Origin: CAZWLY01 sp964634465
Lineage (GTDB): Bacteria > Desulfobacterota > Desulfarculia > G963662305
Reading direction: 5' to 3'
Length of the DNA: 64,000 nucleotides
Assembly (NCBI GenBank): GCA_964634465.1
Contig: CAZWLY010000004.1
Span: 221,463-285,462, forward strand
This document shows, piece after piece, positions 7,701-15,753 of the stretch. Made by a program: the position numbers and the translations under genes. Within the stretch, counting starts at the first letter, position 1. Each line of letters opens with the position of its first letter. The notes below the pieces were generated by a model. The model was not told where the DNA came from. It saw nothing but the letters and a program-made list of their open reading frames with translations, and ran no database searches.

Positions 7701-9251
7701 ATGAGCTGGGAACGGGAAGTCGAGGAGATCGCCCGGCGACGTCGGCTGGCCGAACGGATGGGCGGCGAGGAGAACGTGGCCCGACACCATCGGGCGGGCA
7801 AGTTGACCGCCCGGGAGCGGGTGGACAGGCTCCTCGACGCTGGCAGTTTCCGCGAGATCGGAACCCTGACCGGGCACGCCGTCTATGACGAGCAGGGTGA
7901 ATTGAAAGACTTTACGCCGGCCAACGTGGTCATCGGCCAGGGCCGGATCGAGGGCCGGCGGGTGGTCGTTTCAGCCGAGGACTTCACCGTCCGCGGCGGC
8001 TCCTCGGAGGCGACCAACTCCGACAAATGGATATGGGCCGAGAGGCTGGCCCTGGAGATGAGGCAACCCCTGATCCGCCTGGTGGACACGGCCGGGGGCA
8101 GCGTCAAGCTCCTGGAGAAGATGGGCGCCACCAAACTGCCGGGTTACTCCACCTGGCCCTTCACCGAGTTGCTGGGGTTCGTCCCGGTGGTCGGGGTGGC
8201 CCTGGGCTCTGTCGCCGGGCTGGGCGCCTTTCGGGTCGTCTGCGCCCATTTTTCGGTCATGGTCAAGGGCACCAGCCAGGTTTTCGCCGCCGGACCGCCC
8301 CTGGTCGAGCCGGCCACCGGCGAGAGGGTCGGCAAGGAGGAATTGGGCGGCTACCTGGTCCACACCCGGGGCAGCGGAGTGGTCGATAACGAGGCCGACT
8401 CGGAAGAGGACGCCTTTGCCCAGACCCGTCGGTTTCTGTCTTTTCTGCCCTCCAACGTCTTCGAGTCACCGCCGAGGGTCGAGACCGATGACGACCCCGG
8501 CCGAACCGAGGAGGAACTGCTGTCCATCATCCCCCGTAACAGGCGCAAGACTTATGACCCTCGCCGGCTTTTGGAACTGGTCTTCGATAAAGACTCGCTG
8601 TTCGAGATGGGCCGTTACCAGGGCCGTTCGGTGGTGGCCGTGTTCGGCCGGCTCAATGGTTATCCGGTGGGGGTGACGATCAACGATACCCGTCATTTCG
8701 GGGGCGGCATGACCGCCTCGGCGGCCGAGAAGATGATTCGCTTCGTGGACCTGTGCGACTCGTTTCATCTGCCCATCGTCAGTTTTACCGATCAGCCGGG
8801 CGTGGTTGTCGGCGTTCCGGCCGAAAAGGCGGGTACCATCCGCCTCGCTGTTCGGGCTCTGCAGGCCATCGACCAGTCCCGGACTCCCTGGGCGGCGATC
8901 ATCATCCGCCGGGCTTACGGCGTGGCCGGGGCCAGTTACGGCCGTCAGCGCGACCTCAATATCCGCTACGCCTGGCCTTCGGCGAGGTGGGGCAGCCTGC
9001 CCATCGAAGGAGGGGTCTTGGCCGCCCACAAGCGCGAAATAGAGGATTCCGCCGACCCGGAGGCGCGACGGCGGGAACTGGAAGAGTATTACGATCGACT
9101 CCAGTCGCCTTTCCGCACGGCCGAGCGTTTCGGCGTCCTGGATATCATCGACCCGCGGGAGACCAGGCCGCTGCTGTGCGATTGGGTGGAACAGGCCTAC
9201 GCGGTTTTGCCTCACCGCCTGGGGCCGGTCAGCCGGACGATGCGGGTTTAG
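7701..9251 (+). CDS. Acyl-CoA carboxylase/decarboxylase carboxyltransferase subunit
   Basis: The 516-residue protein is the beta (carboxyltransferase) type subunit of biotin-dependent propionyl-, methylmalonyl- or related acyl-CoA carboxylases and decarboxylases. Two crotonase-like domains are visible: the N-half starts RMGGEENVARHHRAGKLTARERVDRLLD, the usual family opening, and the C-half has FTDQPGVVVGVPAEKAGTIR and IIIRRAYGVAGASYG...AWPSARWGSLPIEGGV, the biotin/CoA-facing region. No biotin carboxylase, biotin carrier or membrane decarboxylase subunit is adjacent, so these must come from elsewhere. The ATG follows GAGGGAGAGACCC. It leads an operon with a GntR regulator, amidohydrolase, CoA ligase and TRAP transporter. 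Confidence 0.9.
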   Translation: MSWEREVEEIARRRRLAERMGGEENVARHHRAGKLTARERVDRLLDAGSFREIGTLTGHAVYDEQGELKDFTPANVVIGQGRIEGRRVVVSAEDFTVRGGSSEATNSDKWIWAERLALEMRQPLIRLVDTAGGSVKLLEKMGATKLPGYSTWPFTELLGFVPVVGVALGSVAGLGAFRVVCAHFSVMVKGTSQVFAAGPPLVEPATGERVGKEELGGYLVHTRGSGVVDNEADSEEDAFAQTRRFLSFLPSNVFESPPRVETDDDPGRTEEELLSIIPRNRRKTYDPRRLLELVFDKDSLFEMGRYQGRSVVAVFGRLNGYPVGVTINDTRHFGGGMTASAAEKMIRFVDLCDSFHLPIVSFTDQPGVVVGVPAEKAGTIRLAVRALQAIDQSRTPWAAIIIRRAYGVAGASYGRQRDLNIRYAWPSARWGSLPIEGGVLAAHKREIEDSADPEARRRELEEYYDRLQSPFRTAERFGVLDIIDPRETRPLLCDWVEQAYAVLPHRLGPVSRTMRV

Positions 9252-9278
9252 GAGCGGCTGGAGACGAGGAGGGGCGCA

Positions 9279-10076
9279 TTGACCGGACGAGCAGAGGCCA
9301 GGAAAAAGATCAAGCAAGACGACATTCCCTTGCCCCTGTACTATCGGGTGGCCGAACGGCTCCGGGAGCAGATCCTGTGGGGGGAGTGGCCGCCCCATCA
9401 CAAACTGCCCACCGAGGCCGGTCTGGCCGAGGAGTATGGCGTCAGCCGGCCGACCATCCGCAAGGCCAAAGACCTTCTGATCAGGGAGGGGCTCGTCCGG
9501 AGCATCCAGGGATCGGGCTGTTACGTCAATGATCCCGAGCATTGGACCTCGGCGCCCCCGACAGTGGACGACCTCGATGACGTCTTCCGCATCGGCCAAG
9601 GGATGGCTTTCAAGATTCACGAATTCGGCTTGCAGGTCAACAACGATGCCATCAAGGCCAAGCTCAACAACGATCAGGACCTCTATGTCTTCCTGATCAC
9701 CGGCGTTCGCTACCAGCATGGCGAGCCCATCTCCCACGTGACCTACTACCTGCCTCGCAGGTTGGGCGCCCAGATCAGCCTGGAGAGCCTGGACGAGGGG
9801 CCGTTCATCCCCCAGTTCGAAAGATTGACCGGGGTGCGGGCGGTGGAGGGAGTCAAGACGATCTCCTTGGGCCAGGTCGGGGAGCGGATCTCCCGGCATC
9901 TGGGTCTGCGCCCCGAGGCGATGGTGCTGGTGGAGGAGACGGTTTACGTCGATTCCACGGGCAAGCCCATCGAATACCTCATCACCCGCTACCGCGACAG
10001 ACTGCCCTACAGCATCAGGGTCAGGCGGAACTCTGGGGCGGCCGGATCGAAGGGGGATGACCCATGGACAGGGTGA
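9279..10076 (+). CDS. GntR-family regulator, HutC/UTRA type
   Basis: The 265-residue protein has an N-terminal winged helix (about residues 18-85), with LPLYYRVAERLREQI, LPTEAGLAEEYGVSRPTIRKAKDLLIREGLV and IQGSGCYV, the standard GntR pattern. A UTRA effector domain follows (about 95-255), with HVTYYLPRRLGAQI and EYLITRYRDRLPYSI near its end. Such proteins repress until a small ligand binds. It starts at TTG after GAGGAGGGG, 27 bases behind the carboxyltransferase gene, and its end overlaps the amidohydrolase gene by 13 bases. It probably controls this operon; the inducer may be the imported acid or its CoA ester. Confidence 0.92.
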   Translation: MTGRAEARKKIKQDDIPLPLYYRVAERLREQILWGEWPPHHKLPTEAGLAEEYGVSRPTIRKAKDLLIREGLVRSIQGSGCYVNDPEHWTSAPPTVDDLDDVFRIGQGMAFKIHEFGLQVNNDAIKAKLNNDQDLYVFLITGVRYQHGEPISHVTYYLPRRLGAQISLESLDEGPFIPQFERLTGVRAVEGVKTISLGQVGERISRHLGLRPEAMVLVEETVYVDSTGKPIEYLITRYRDRLPYSIRVRRNSGAAGSKGDDPWTG

Positions 10077-10924
10077 TCGATTTTCGAGTCAGGCCGCCGC
10101 TGTCGGAGTCATTGGCCCAGATCCCCCAGTTCGAACGCTACTGGGAGCTTTACAAGAACTCCAACCGGGCCGATCAAATAGATCTCAGCCGGGGCTGGGA
10201 GGAGTTGCTCTCCGAGATGGACGAGGCCGGCGTGGTCAAGGCGTTGCTGGTGGCCGAGGACATGCGCTGGACCATCGGCAAGAAAGTGGCCAACGATGTC
10301 ATCGCCGCCGGGGTGAAGCGCTATCCGGACCGGTTCTTGGGCCTGGCCAGCGTCGATCCTCACGGCGGATCGGAGGCGGTGGCCGAACTGGAGCGGGCCG
10401 TGACCGAACTGGGCCTCGTCGGGCTGACCCTCTGGCCGCCCTTCCACAGACTGCCGGCCGACCACCGCCTCTACTACCCCCTCTACGAGAAGGCCCTCGA
10501 GCTGGGCATCTTCGTGATTCTCCACACCTCGGTCAATTTCTCCCGGACCAGTCCGCTGGAGTTGGCCCGGCCGATCCATTTGGATCAGGTGGCGGTGGAC
10601 TTCCCCGACCTGCGCCTGGTGGCCAGCCACGCCGGCTGGCCCTGGGTGACGGAGATGGTGGCCGTGGCCTGGCGACATCCCAACGTGTTCATGGAATTTT
10701 CGGCCATGCGGCCCAAGTACATGACCCGGCCCGGCTCGGGCTGGGAGCCGCTGTTCAACTACGGCCGCACCATCCTCAAAGACCGGGTCATGTTCGCCAC
10801 CTCCTGGCCGCTGCTGCCCATGAAGCGCAGCGTGGAAGAGGTCCTGCAGTTTCCCCTGCCGGCGGAGGTGAAGGCCAAGTGGCTGTACGGAAACGCGGCC
10901 TGCTTTCTGGGGCTGGACGAGTGA
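10064..10924 (+). CDS. Amidohydrolase-2 family protein with altered metal site
   Basis: The 286-residue TIM-barrel protein belongs to the amidohydrolase family that includes aromatic acid decarboxylases and lactone hydrolases. LVGLTLWPPFHRLPADHRLYYPLYEKALELGIFVILHTS and PDLRLVASHAGWPWVTEMV are typical, keeping the histidines of strands 5 and 6. The usual N-terminal HxH reads VIDFRVRPP and the usual late aspartate is replaced in MFATSWPLLP, so metal binding is uncertain. It overlaps the regulator gene by 13 bases and precedes the ligase by 13 bases. The substrate is unknown. Confidence 0.8.
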   Translation: MDRVIDFRVRPPLSESLAQIPQFERYWELYKNSNRADQIDLSRGWEELLSEMDEAGVVKALLVAEDMRWTIGKKVANDVIAAGVKRYPDRFLGLASVDPHGGSEAVAELERAVTELGLVGLTLWPPFHRLPADHRLYYPLYEKALELGIFVILHTSVNFSRTSPLELARPIHLDQVAVDFPDLRLVASHAGWPWVTEMVAVAWRHPNVFMEFSAMRPKYMTRPGSGWEPLFNYGRTILKDRVMFATSWPLLPMKRSVEEVLQFPLPAEVKAKWLYGNAACFLGLDE

Positions 10925-10937
10925 GGGACGAGGCAAG

Positions 10938-12503
10938 ATGAGACCCGGCATCCTGTTTACCTGGCCCTTGACCCGCTACCGGACTCACACGGCTGTGATC
11001 TTCGGCCGGCATCGTCTGACCTACGCCGAGATGGACGCCCGGATCAACCGCCTGGCCAACGGGCTCATCTCTCTGGGCCTCAGGCCCGGGCACAAGGTGG
11101 CTGTTTTGCTGCCCAACGGTCTGGAGAGCGCGGCGAGCATCTTCGCCATTCCCAGGGCGGGGTTGACTTACGTCGCCCTCAACGTCCGCAACTCTCCCCG
11201 AGAGCAGGGGGAGATGCTCAAAGACTCCGAGACCGATGCGGTTATCGTCGGTCAGGAGTTGATGGAGGCCATGGCTCCGGTCCTGGCCGGGGTGCCGACC
11301 CTCAAGCACACCATCGTTGTCGGCGAGGGGGCTCCCGGCCGGATGACCTACCAGGACTTGGTTCGGGATCAACCTCCCACCCAGCCCGAGGTCGAGGTGG
11401 ACTACGACGAACACATCGAGCGGATACACTACACCTCCGGTACGACCGGCCGCCCCAAGGGCGCGGTCTGGACCTTCCGCATCGGCTACGACGTGATCAT
11501 CAACATGCTCTCCAACCTCGACATACCCATCGGCCCCGACGACGTAAATCTGAACGTCGGGCCCCTGACCCACGCCGCCGGGCTGATGATGATGACCTAC
11601 TATGCCCGGGGTGCGACCAACATCATCTTGCCCCGGTTCGATCCGGAGGAGGTGCTGAAGACCATCGAGCGGGAGCGGGTGACCGCCGTTCTCCTGGTGC
11701 CGACCATGCTGGCCATGGTCCTCCGCTCGCCCCGGATCAACGACTACGACCTCTCCAGCGTCAGGCGGATTTGGTACGGCACCTCGCCCATGCCCCCGGA
11801 GCGCCTCAAGGAAGGAATCAAGGTCTTCGGACCGGTCTTCCGCCAGAACTACGGCATGACCGAGATTCCACAGCCCATCACCTTCCTCGGCCCCGAGGAC
11901 CACGTCGTCGAGGGCGGCCCGGCCGAGGTCAGACGCCTGTCTTCGGCCGGCAAACCGGCCCTGGGGGTCGAACTCAAAATCGTCGGCGATGACGGAGATG
12001 CAGTTAAACCCGGGGAAATCGGGGAGATCTGCGTCAGGACCAACAAGCTCATGAAGGGCTATTGGAACATGCCTCGGGAGACTGCCGAGGCCTTTGACGA
12101 GGACGGCTGGTTCCACACCAGGGACATGGGCGCCTTTGACGAGGACGGCTATCTCTACATCATGGATCGCAAGAGCGACATGATCATCTCCGGGGGCTTC
12201 AACATCTATCCCCGGGAGGTGGAGGACGTGCTCACGGCCCACCCGGCGGTGGCCGAGGCGGTCGTCATCGGCGTGCCCGATGACCTGTGGGGCGAGGCGG
12301 TCAAGGCCATGGTCGTCCTCAAGCCCGGCATGCGGGTCAGCGCGGAAGAGATAATCCAGTTCTGCAAGGACAATCTGGCCAGTTACAAGAAGCCCCAGAG
12401 CGTCGAGTTCATCGACGAGGTGCCCAAAAACAGCGTGGGCAAGGTTGACCGCAGAGCGCTCAAAAAGCCGTTCTGGGCCGGCTATGAACGCCGGGTTCAC
12501 TGA
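10938..12503 (+). CDS. Acyl-CoA synthetase (AMP-forming ligase)
   Basis: The 521-residue enzyme would activate a carboxylic acid to its CoA thioester through an acyl-adenylate. The P-loop-like motif YTSGTTGRPKGAV is near residue 165, A5 YGMTE near 310, A7/A8 around 395-435 with GWFHTRDMGAFDEDGYLYIMDRKSDMII, and the A10 lysine in VPKNSVGKVDRRAL near 505. The length suits the medium/long-chain or aryl-CoA ligase class. In the operon it would act just after uptake by the downstream TRAP system and feed the carboxyltransferase. The specific acid cannot be read from sequence. Confidence 0.92.
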   Translation: MRPGILFTWPLTRYRTHTAVIFGRHRLTYAEMDARINRLANGLISLGLRPGHKVAVLLPNGLESAASIFAIPRAGLTYVALNVRNSPREQGEMLKDSETDAVIVGQELMEAMAPVLAGVPTLKHTIVVGEGAPGRMTYQDLVRDQPPTQPEVEVDYDEHIERIHYTSGTTGRPKGAVWTFRIGYDVIINMLSNLDIPIGPDDVNLNVGPLTHAAGLMMMTYYARGATNIILPRFDPEEVLKTIERERVTAVLLVPTMLAMVLRSPRINDYDLSSVRRIWYGTSPMPPERLKEGIKVFGPVFRQNYGMTEIPQPITFLGPEDHVVEGGPAEVRRLSSAGKPALGVELKIVGDDGDAVKPGEIGEICVRTNKLMKGYWNMPRETAEAFDEDGWFHTRDMGAFDEDGYLYIMDRKSDMIISGGFNIYPREVEDVLTAHPAVAEAVVIGVPDDLWGEAVKAMVVLKPGMRVSAEEIIQFCKDNLASYKKPQSVEFIDEVPKNSVGKVDRRALKKPFWAGYERRVH

Positions 12504-12602
12504 TTTCCCCGGCCCCTGATTGCGGTCCTGGTCGAAACGAAAGAAGAGGGGGATGGGGCGCTAATTGTCGGCCATGTGGCGGCAGATCAAAAGGAGGTAG
12601 CC

Positions 12603-13634
12603 ATGCGAGGGGGTAGAAGGTCAACGAGGTCATTTTTCATCGTCGCCCTGGTTGCGGCGGTCTTGCTCGCGACCTGGGCGCCCTACGCCGGGGCGGGCGA
12701 GCGGGTCTACACGGCCAGGCTGAGTTACCACTGGGGCCCCGGTCACTTTTCGGCTAAAATGGCCGACAAGTTCGCCGAAGAGTGTCGCCGGGCGACCAAC
12801 GGTCGTCTGGACATCCAGGTCTTTCCCTCCGCCCAGCTCTACAAGATCGGCCAGATCATCCCGGCTCTCTCCCAGGGCCAGGTCGACCTTGGCGGGGTGG
12901 TCGGGGTGTTGTTGATGAGGGTCAACCAGGACTTTTTCCTGTCCGGGCTGCAACGTTTCTTCACCAGTTTCCAGCAGAAGCGTGACTTCTGGGAGAAGAC
13001 CCCCGAAGGACGCCGGGTCTGGGAGGGAACCCAGCGGAAATTGGGTATCAAGTTCATCGCCTACATTCCGGTCGGTCCGACCTGCTACTTCACCACCAAG
13101 CGCCCCCTGGACTCCGTGGCGGCGTTCAAAGGTCTCAAGAGCCGGACTTTGTTCGGAACCGAGCGTTACTCTTTCGAGCCGTTGGGGATGAACTACGTCA
13201 AGGTCTCCACCTCCGAGGTCTACGCGGCCTTGAAGAGCGGCATGATCGACACTCTCCAGACCGTGCCCTCGGCCATCAAGGCCTATAGCTGGTGGGACTT
13301 CCTGAAATACGCCCAGCAACCCTACAATTTCTTCGCCGACGCCTACATCGCCGTCAACGCCAAGTGGTGGAACTCGCTGCCCGAGGACATCCGGGACATC
13401 GTTATGAACAAGGTCGCCCCGGCCATCTCCAAGGAGGCCACCGACGGGGTGATGGCCTACTCCAACGCTATGCTCAAGGAGATGGTCGACAAACACGGCG
13501 GCACGGTTTCGACTTTGTCCGAGGCCGAGCAGAAGAAGCTCATCGACATCGAGAAGAATCAGGTTTGGCCCAAGCTCGCCAAGAAGATGTCGCCGGGTCT
13601 CTTCGAGGCGGCCAAGAGATTCATCGGCCAGTAG
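12603..13634 (+). CDS. TRAP transporter substrate-binding protein, DctP family
   Basis: The 343-residue periplasmic protein has an N-terminal signal (basic RRSTRSFF, then FIVALVAAVLLATWAPYAGAG) with cleavage near AGAG. The mature part starts with YTARLSYHWGPGHFSAKMADKFAEECRRATNGRLDIQVFPSAQLY, the characteristic DctP opening, and has later family blocks such as FKGLKSRTL. Its ligand is probably an organic acid anion. The ATG at 12603 follows AAAAGGAGGTAGCC. The 150-base gap to the permease genes holds two hairpins. Confidence 0.93.
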   Translation: MRGGRRSTRSFFIVALVAAVLLATWAPYAGAGERVYTARLSYHWGPGHFSAKMADKFAEECRRATNGRLDIQVFPSAQLYKIGQIIPALSQGQVDLGGVVGVLLMRVNQDFFLSGLQRFFTSFQQKRDFWEKTPEGRRVWEGTQRKLGIKFIAYIPVGPTCYFTTKRPLDSVAAFKGLKSRTLFGTERYSFEPLGMNYVKVSTSEVYAALKSGMIDTLQTVPSAIKAYSWWDFLKYAQQPYNFFADAYIAVNAKWWNSLPEDIRDIVMNKVAPAISKEATDGVMAYSNAMLKEMVDKHGGTVSTLSEAEQKKLIDIEKNQVWPKLAKKMSPGLFEAAKRFIGQ

Positions 13635-13668
13635 CCGGTCTGCGGCCGGAAGAAGACAGGTTCGGGCC

Positions 13669-13704
13669 AGGGTCGGATCGGACGGGAACGAGCGGTCCGA
13701 CCCT
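13669..13704 (+). terminator. Attenuator-like hairpin between dctP and dctQ
   Basis: AGGGTCGGA (13669-13677) pairs with TCCGACCCT (13696-13704) across an 18-base loop. A second perfect palindrome, GCTCCCGCGGGAGC, lies at 13752-13765 just before the dctQ ribosome-binding site. Such hairpins often keep binding-protein mRNA more abundant than permease mRNA. Confidence 0.45.
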
Positions 13705-13783
13705 GACCGCCGCACTCCCCTCTCTCTTGAGGGCAGAGGAGAGAGTGCCGGGCTCCCGCGGGAGCGGGAGGAAGTGAGCGACG

Positions 13784-14329
13784 ATGGAAAAGGCGCTGGC
13801 GTTTTACCAAAAGATAAACGGCGCCCTGCTCAAAGCCGTTTTCACTTTCGCCGCCGTGGTTATGGGACTCGATGTGCTGTTCATCTTCGCCGAGGCGGTG
13901 GGCCGATACCTGCTTGGGGAGAGCCGGGCCTTTATGGAGGAGGTTCCCCGCCTGGCCATCCCCTTTGTCGTCTTTCCCATGATGGGCGTCCTGCTCAGGC
14001 TCAACAAACATATCGCCGTCGAGGTTGTGCCCGAAAGACTCAAGGGCAAACCTCGGGCGCTGCTGATGATCGTCGTCCACGGGGTGGTTCTGTCCACGGC
14101 CATTCAACTGTGCATTGCCGGCGTGGGAGAGGTGATCTACTACTACAAGATGGGCTTCATGATCTACTCCGAGTTCACTTTTCCGGTGTGGCTGGGCCGA
14201 TTGCCCTTTCCGATAGGCTTCGGGCTGCTGGCCCTGGTTAGTCTGGAACTGATCCTGGTGGAGTTGACGAAGTTGATCGCTCTGGCCCACGGCAGGCCCG
14301 AGCCGGGTCAGGGGGGAGGTGAACAATGA
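13784..14329 (+). CDS. TRAP transporter small permease, DctQ family
   Basis: The 181-residue protein has four membrane helices, the DctQ layout. Family features include VGRYLLGESRAFMEEVPRLAIPFVVFPMMGVLLRLNKHIAVEVV, where E-x2-R-L follows helix 1, and PIGFGLLALVSLELILVEL at the end. It partners the large permease to carry the ligand delivered by the DctP protein with sodium. The ATG follows GGGAGGAAGTG, and its stop overlaps the dctM start in ATGA. Confidence 0.92.
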   Translation: MEKALAFYQKINGALLKAVFTFAAVVMGLDVLFIFAEAVGRYLLGESRAFMEEVPRLAIPFVVFPMMGVLLRLNKHIAVEVVPERLKGKPRALLMIVVHGVVLSTAIQLCIAGVGEVIYYYKMGFMIYSEFTFPVWLGRLPFPIGFGLLALVSLELILVELTKLIALAHGRPEPGQGGGEQ

Positions 14330-15594
14330 TCGCTGTGGCCGTGGCCGTCGGCGTTGTCGCCCTCCTCATCTCGGTGCCCATCTTCATCGTCTTCGGGCTG
14401 TCGGGCAGCCTGGTGGTGGTCAACGCCCTGAACTTGCCGTTGAGCACCGTCACCCAGGTCGTCTATGAATCCATCACCAAGTACATCCTGCTGGCCATAC
14501 CGCTGTTCATCTTCTCGGGCATGGTCATGGTCGAGGGAGGCATGGCCCGGCGATTGGTGGATGTTTTCACCAACGCCGTGGGGCACTGGCGGGGCGGCCT
14601 GGGTATCGCCATGGTCCTGACCATGGGCTTTTTCGGAGCCCTGTGCGGGTCGATCCTGGCGGCCATTGTGGCCGTGGGCACGATCATGGTCCCGATCATG
14701 GTCGAGAAAGGTTACCCCCGACCATTCGTCGCCGCCCTGGCCGCCTGCTCCGGTTTTCTGGACATTCTCATCCCGCCCAGCAACGGGGCGATCATCTACT
14801 GCGCCATCACCGGAGAAAACGTGGCCCGGGCCTTTGCCGCCGGTATTGTGCCCGGTTTTGTGTTCGGCGGGTTGTTGATCCTGGTGGTTGTCTGGAAGTG
14901 CCGGCACATGGAAAGGATTCCCCGGGCCGGCTGGCGCAAGTTCATCCGAAGCGTCTACGCGGCCACTCCGGCCCTGCTGACCCCGGTCATTATTTTAGGG
15001 GGCATCTACAGCGGTCTCCTGACCCCGACCGAGTCCGCCGCCGTGGCCGGGGTGTGGGCCGTGTTGGTCGGCCTGGTGTGGTATCGGGAGCTGAGCCTTG
15101 AAGGGTTGTGGACCGCCCTCAAGAACACGGCGGCCGCTACGTCGATGATCTTCGCCATCATCGCCACGGCTTCGTTCCTGTCGGTCGCCCTGACTTACAC
15201 CCGTTTCCCCCACCGGCTGATCGAGGGCGTCTTGACCGTGGGGGCGACCCCGCTTCTGTTCATGCTCGCCGTCGGGCTCATCGTTCTCATCCTGGGCACG
15301 ATCATCGAGGTCGTACCCATCATGTACCTGACTCTGCCCATCATCGCCCCCGTGGCCGTGGCTCTCGAAATCGACCTCCTCCACCTGATGATCGTCTTCA
15401 CCGCCTTCGTCGGCATGGGTCTGCTGACGCCGCCGGTGTGCGTCGGAGCCTACACTGCGGCGACCATCGCCGAGGAACCGGCCCAGAGCGTCATCCAAGC
15501 CATCTTCCCGCTCTTCTTTTTGGTGGGCATCGTCTACGCTCTGATCATCATCGTCTGTCCCTGGCTGGTCACCTGGCTGCCCGGCTACGTCTAG
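14326..15594 (+). CDS. TRAP transporter large permease, DctM family
   Basis: The 422-residue, about 12-helix membrane protein forms the translocation path of the TRAP system. Family blocks are clear: AIPLFIFSGMVMVEGGMARRLVDV, GGLGIAMVLTMGFFGALCGS, the re-entrant loop motif around ILIPPSNGAIIYC, and GLLTPPVCVGAYTAA near the C-terminus. It overlaps dctQ by four bases and ends the operon before a strong hairpin. Confidence 0.95.
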   Translation: MIAVAVAVGVVALLISVPIFIVFGLSGSLVVVNALNLPLSTVTQVVYESITKYILLAIPLFIFSGMVMVEGGMARRLVDVFTNAVGHWRGGLGIAMVLTMGFFGALCGSILAAIVAVGTIMVPIMVEKGYPRPFVAALAACSGFLDILIPPSNGAIIYCAITGENVARAFAAGIVPGFVFGGLLILVVVWKCRHMERIPRAGWRKFIRSVYAATPALLTPVIILGGIYSGLLTPTESAAVAGVWAVLVGLVWYRELSLEGLWTALKNTAAATSMIFAIIATASFLSVALTYTRFPHRLIEGVLTVGATPLLFMLAVGLIVLILGTIIEVVPIMYLTLPIIAPVAVALEIDLLHLMIVFTAFVGMGLLTPPVCVGAYTAATIAEEPAQSVIQAIFPLFFLVGIVYALIIIVCPWLVTWLPGYV

Positions 15595-15698
15595 AGGCTG
15601 GGGGTCGAGGCCGACCGGGCCGGCTGGTGGGGCGGGCGCCCACGGGTGAGGACGGGTAAGCTGAAAGTTCGGCCATGAAGCGGCGGCGCCGTAAAAGC

Positions 15699-15729
15699 CA
15701 AGAGATCGGGCCGGAGACCCGATCTCTTG
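15699..15729. terminator. Bidirectional terminator hairpin
   Basis: CAAGAGATCGGG (15699-15710) pairs perfectly with CCCGATCTCTTG (15718-15729) across a 7-base loop. It lies between the convergent ends of dctM and ftcD. There is no clear U-run on either side. Confidence 0.7.
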
Positions 15730-15753
15730 ACCGGCCGCGAAACAGGCTCTTGA

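Noticed and set aside
8466..9899. 477-codon minus-strand open frame
   Set aside because: Antisense shadow of the carboxyltransferase and GntR genes, whose motifs are unambiguous.
10788..12500. 570-codon minus-strand open frame
   Set aside because: Exact antisense of the acyl-CoA ligase, caused by high G+C at third positions.
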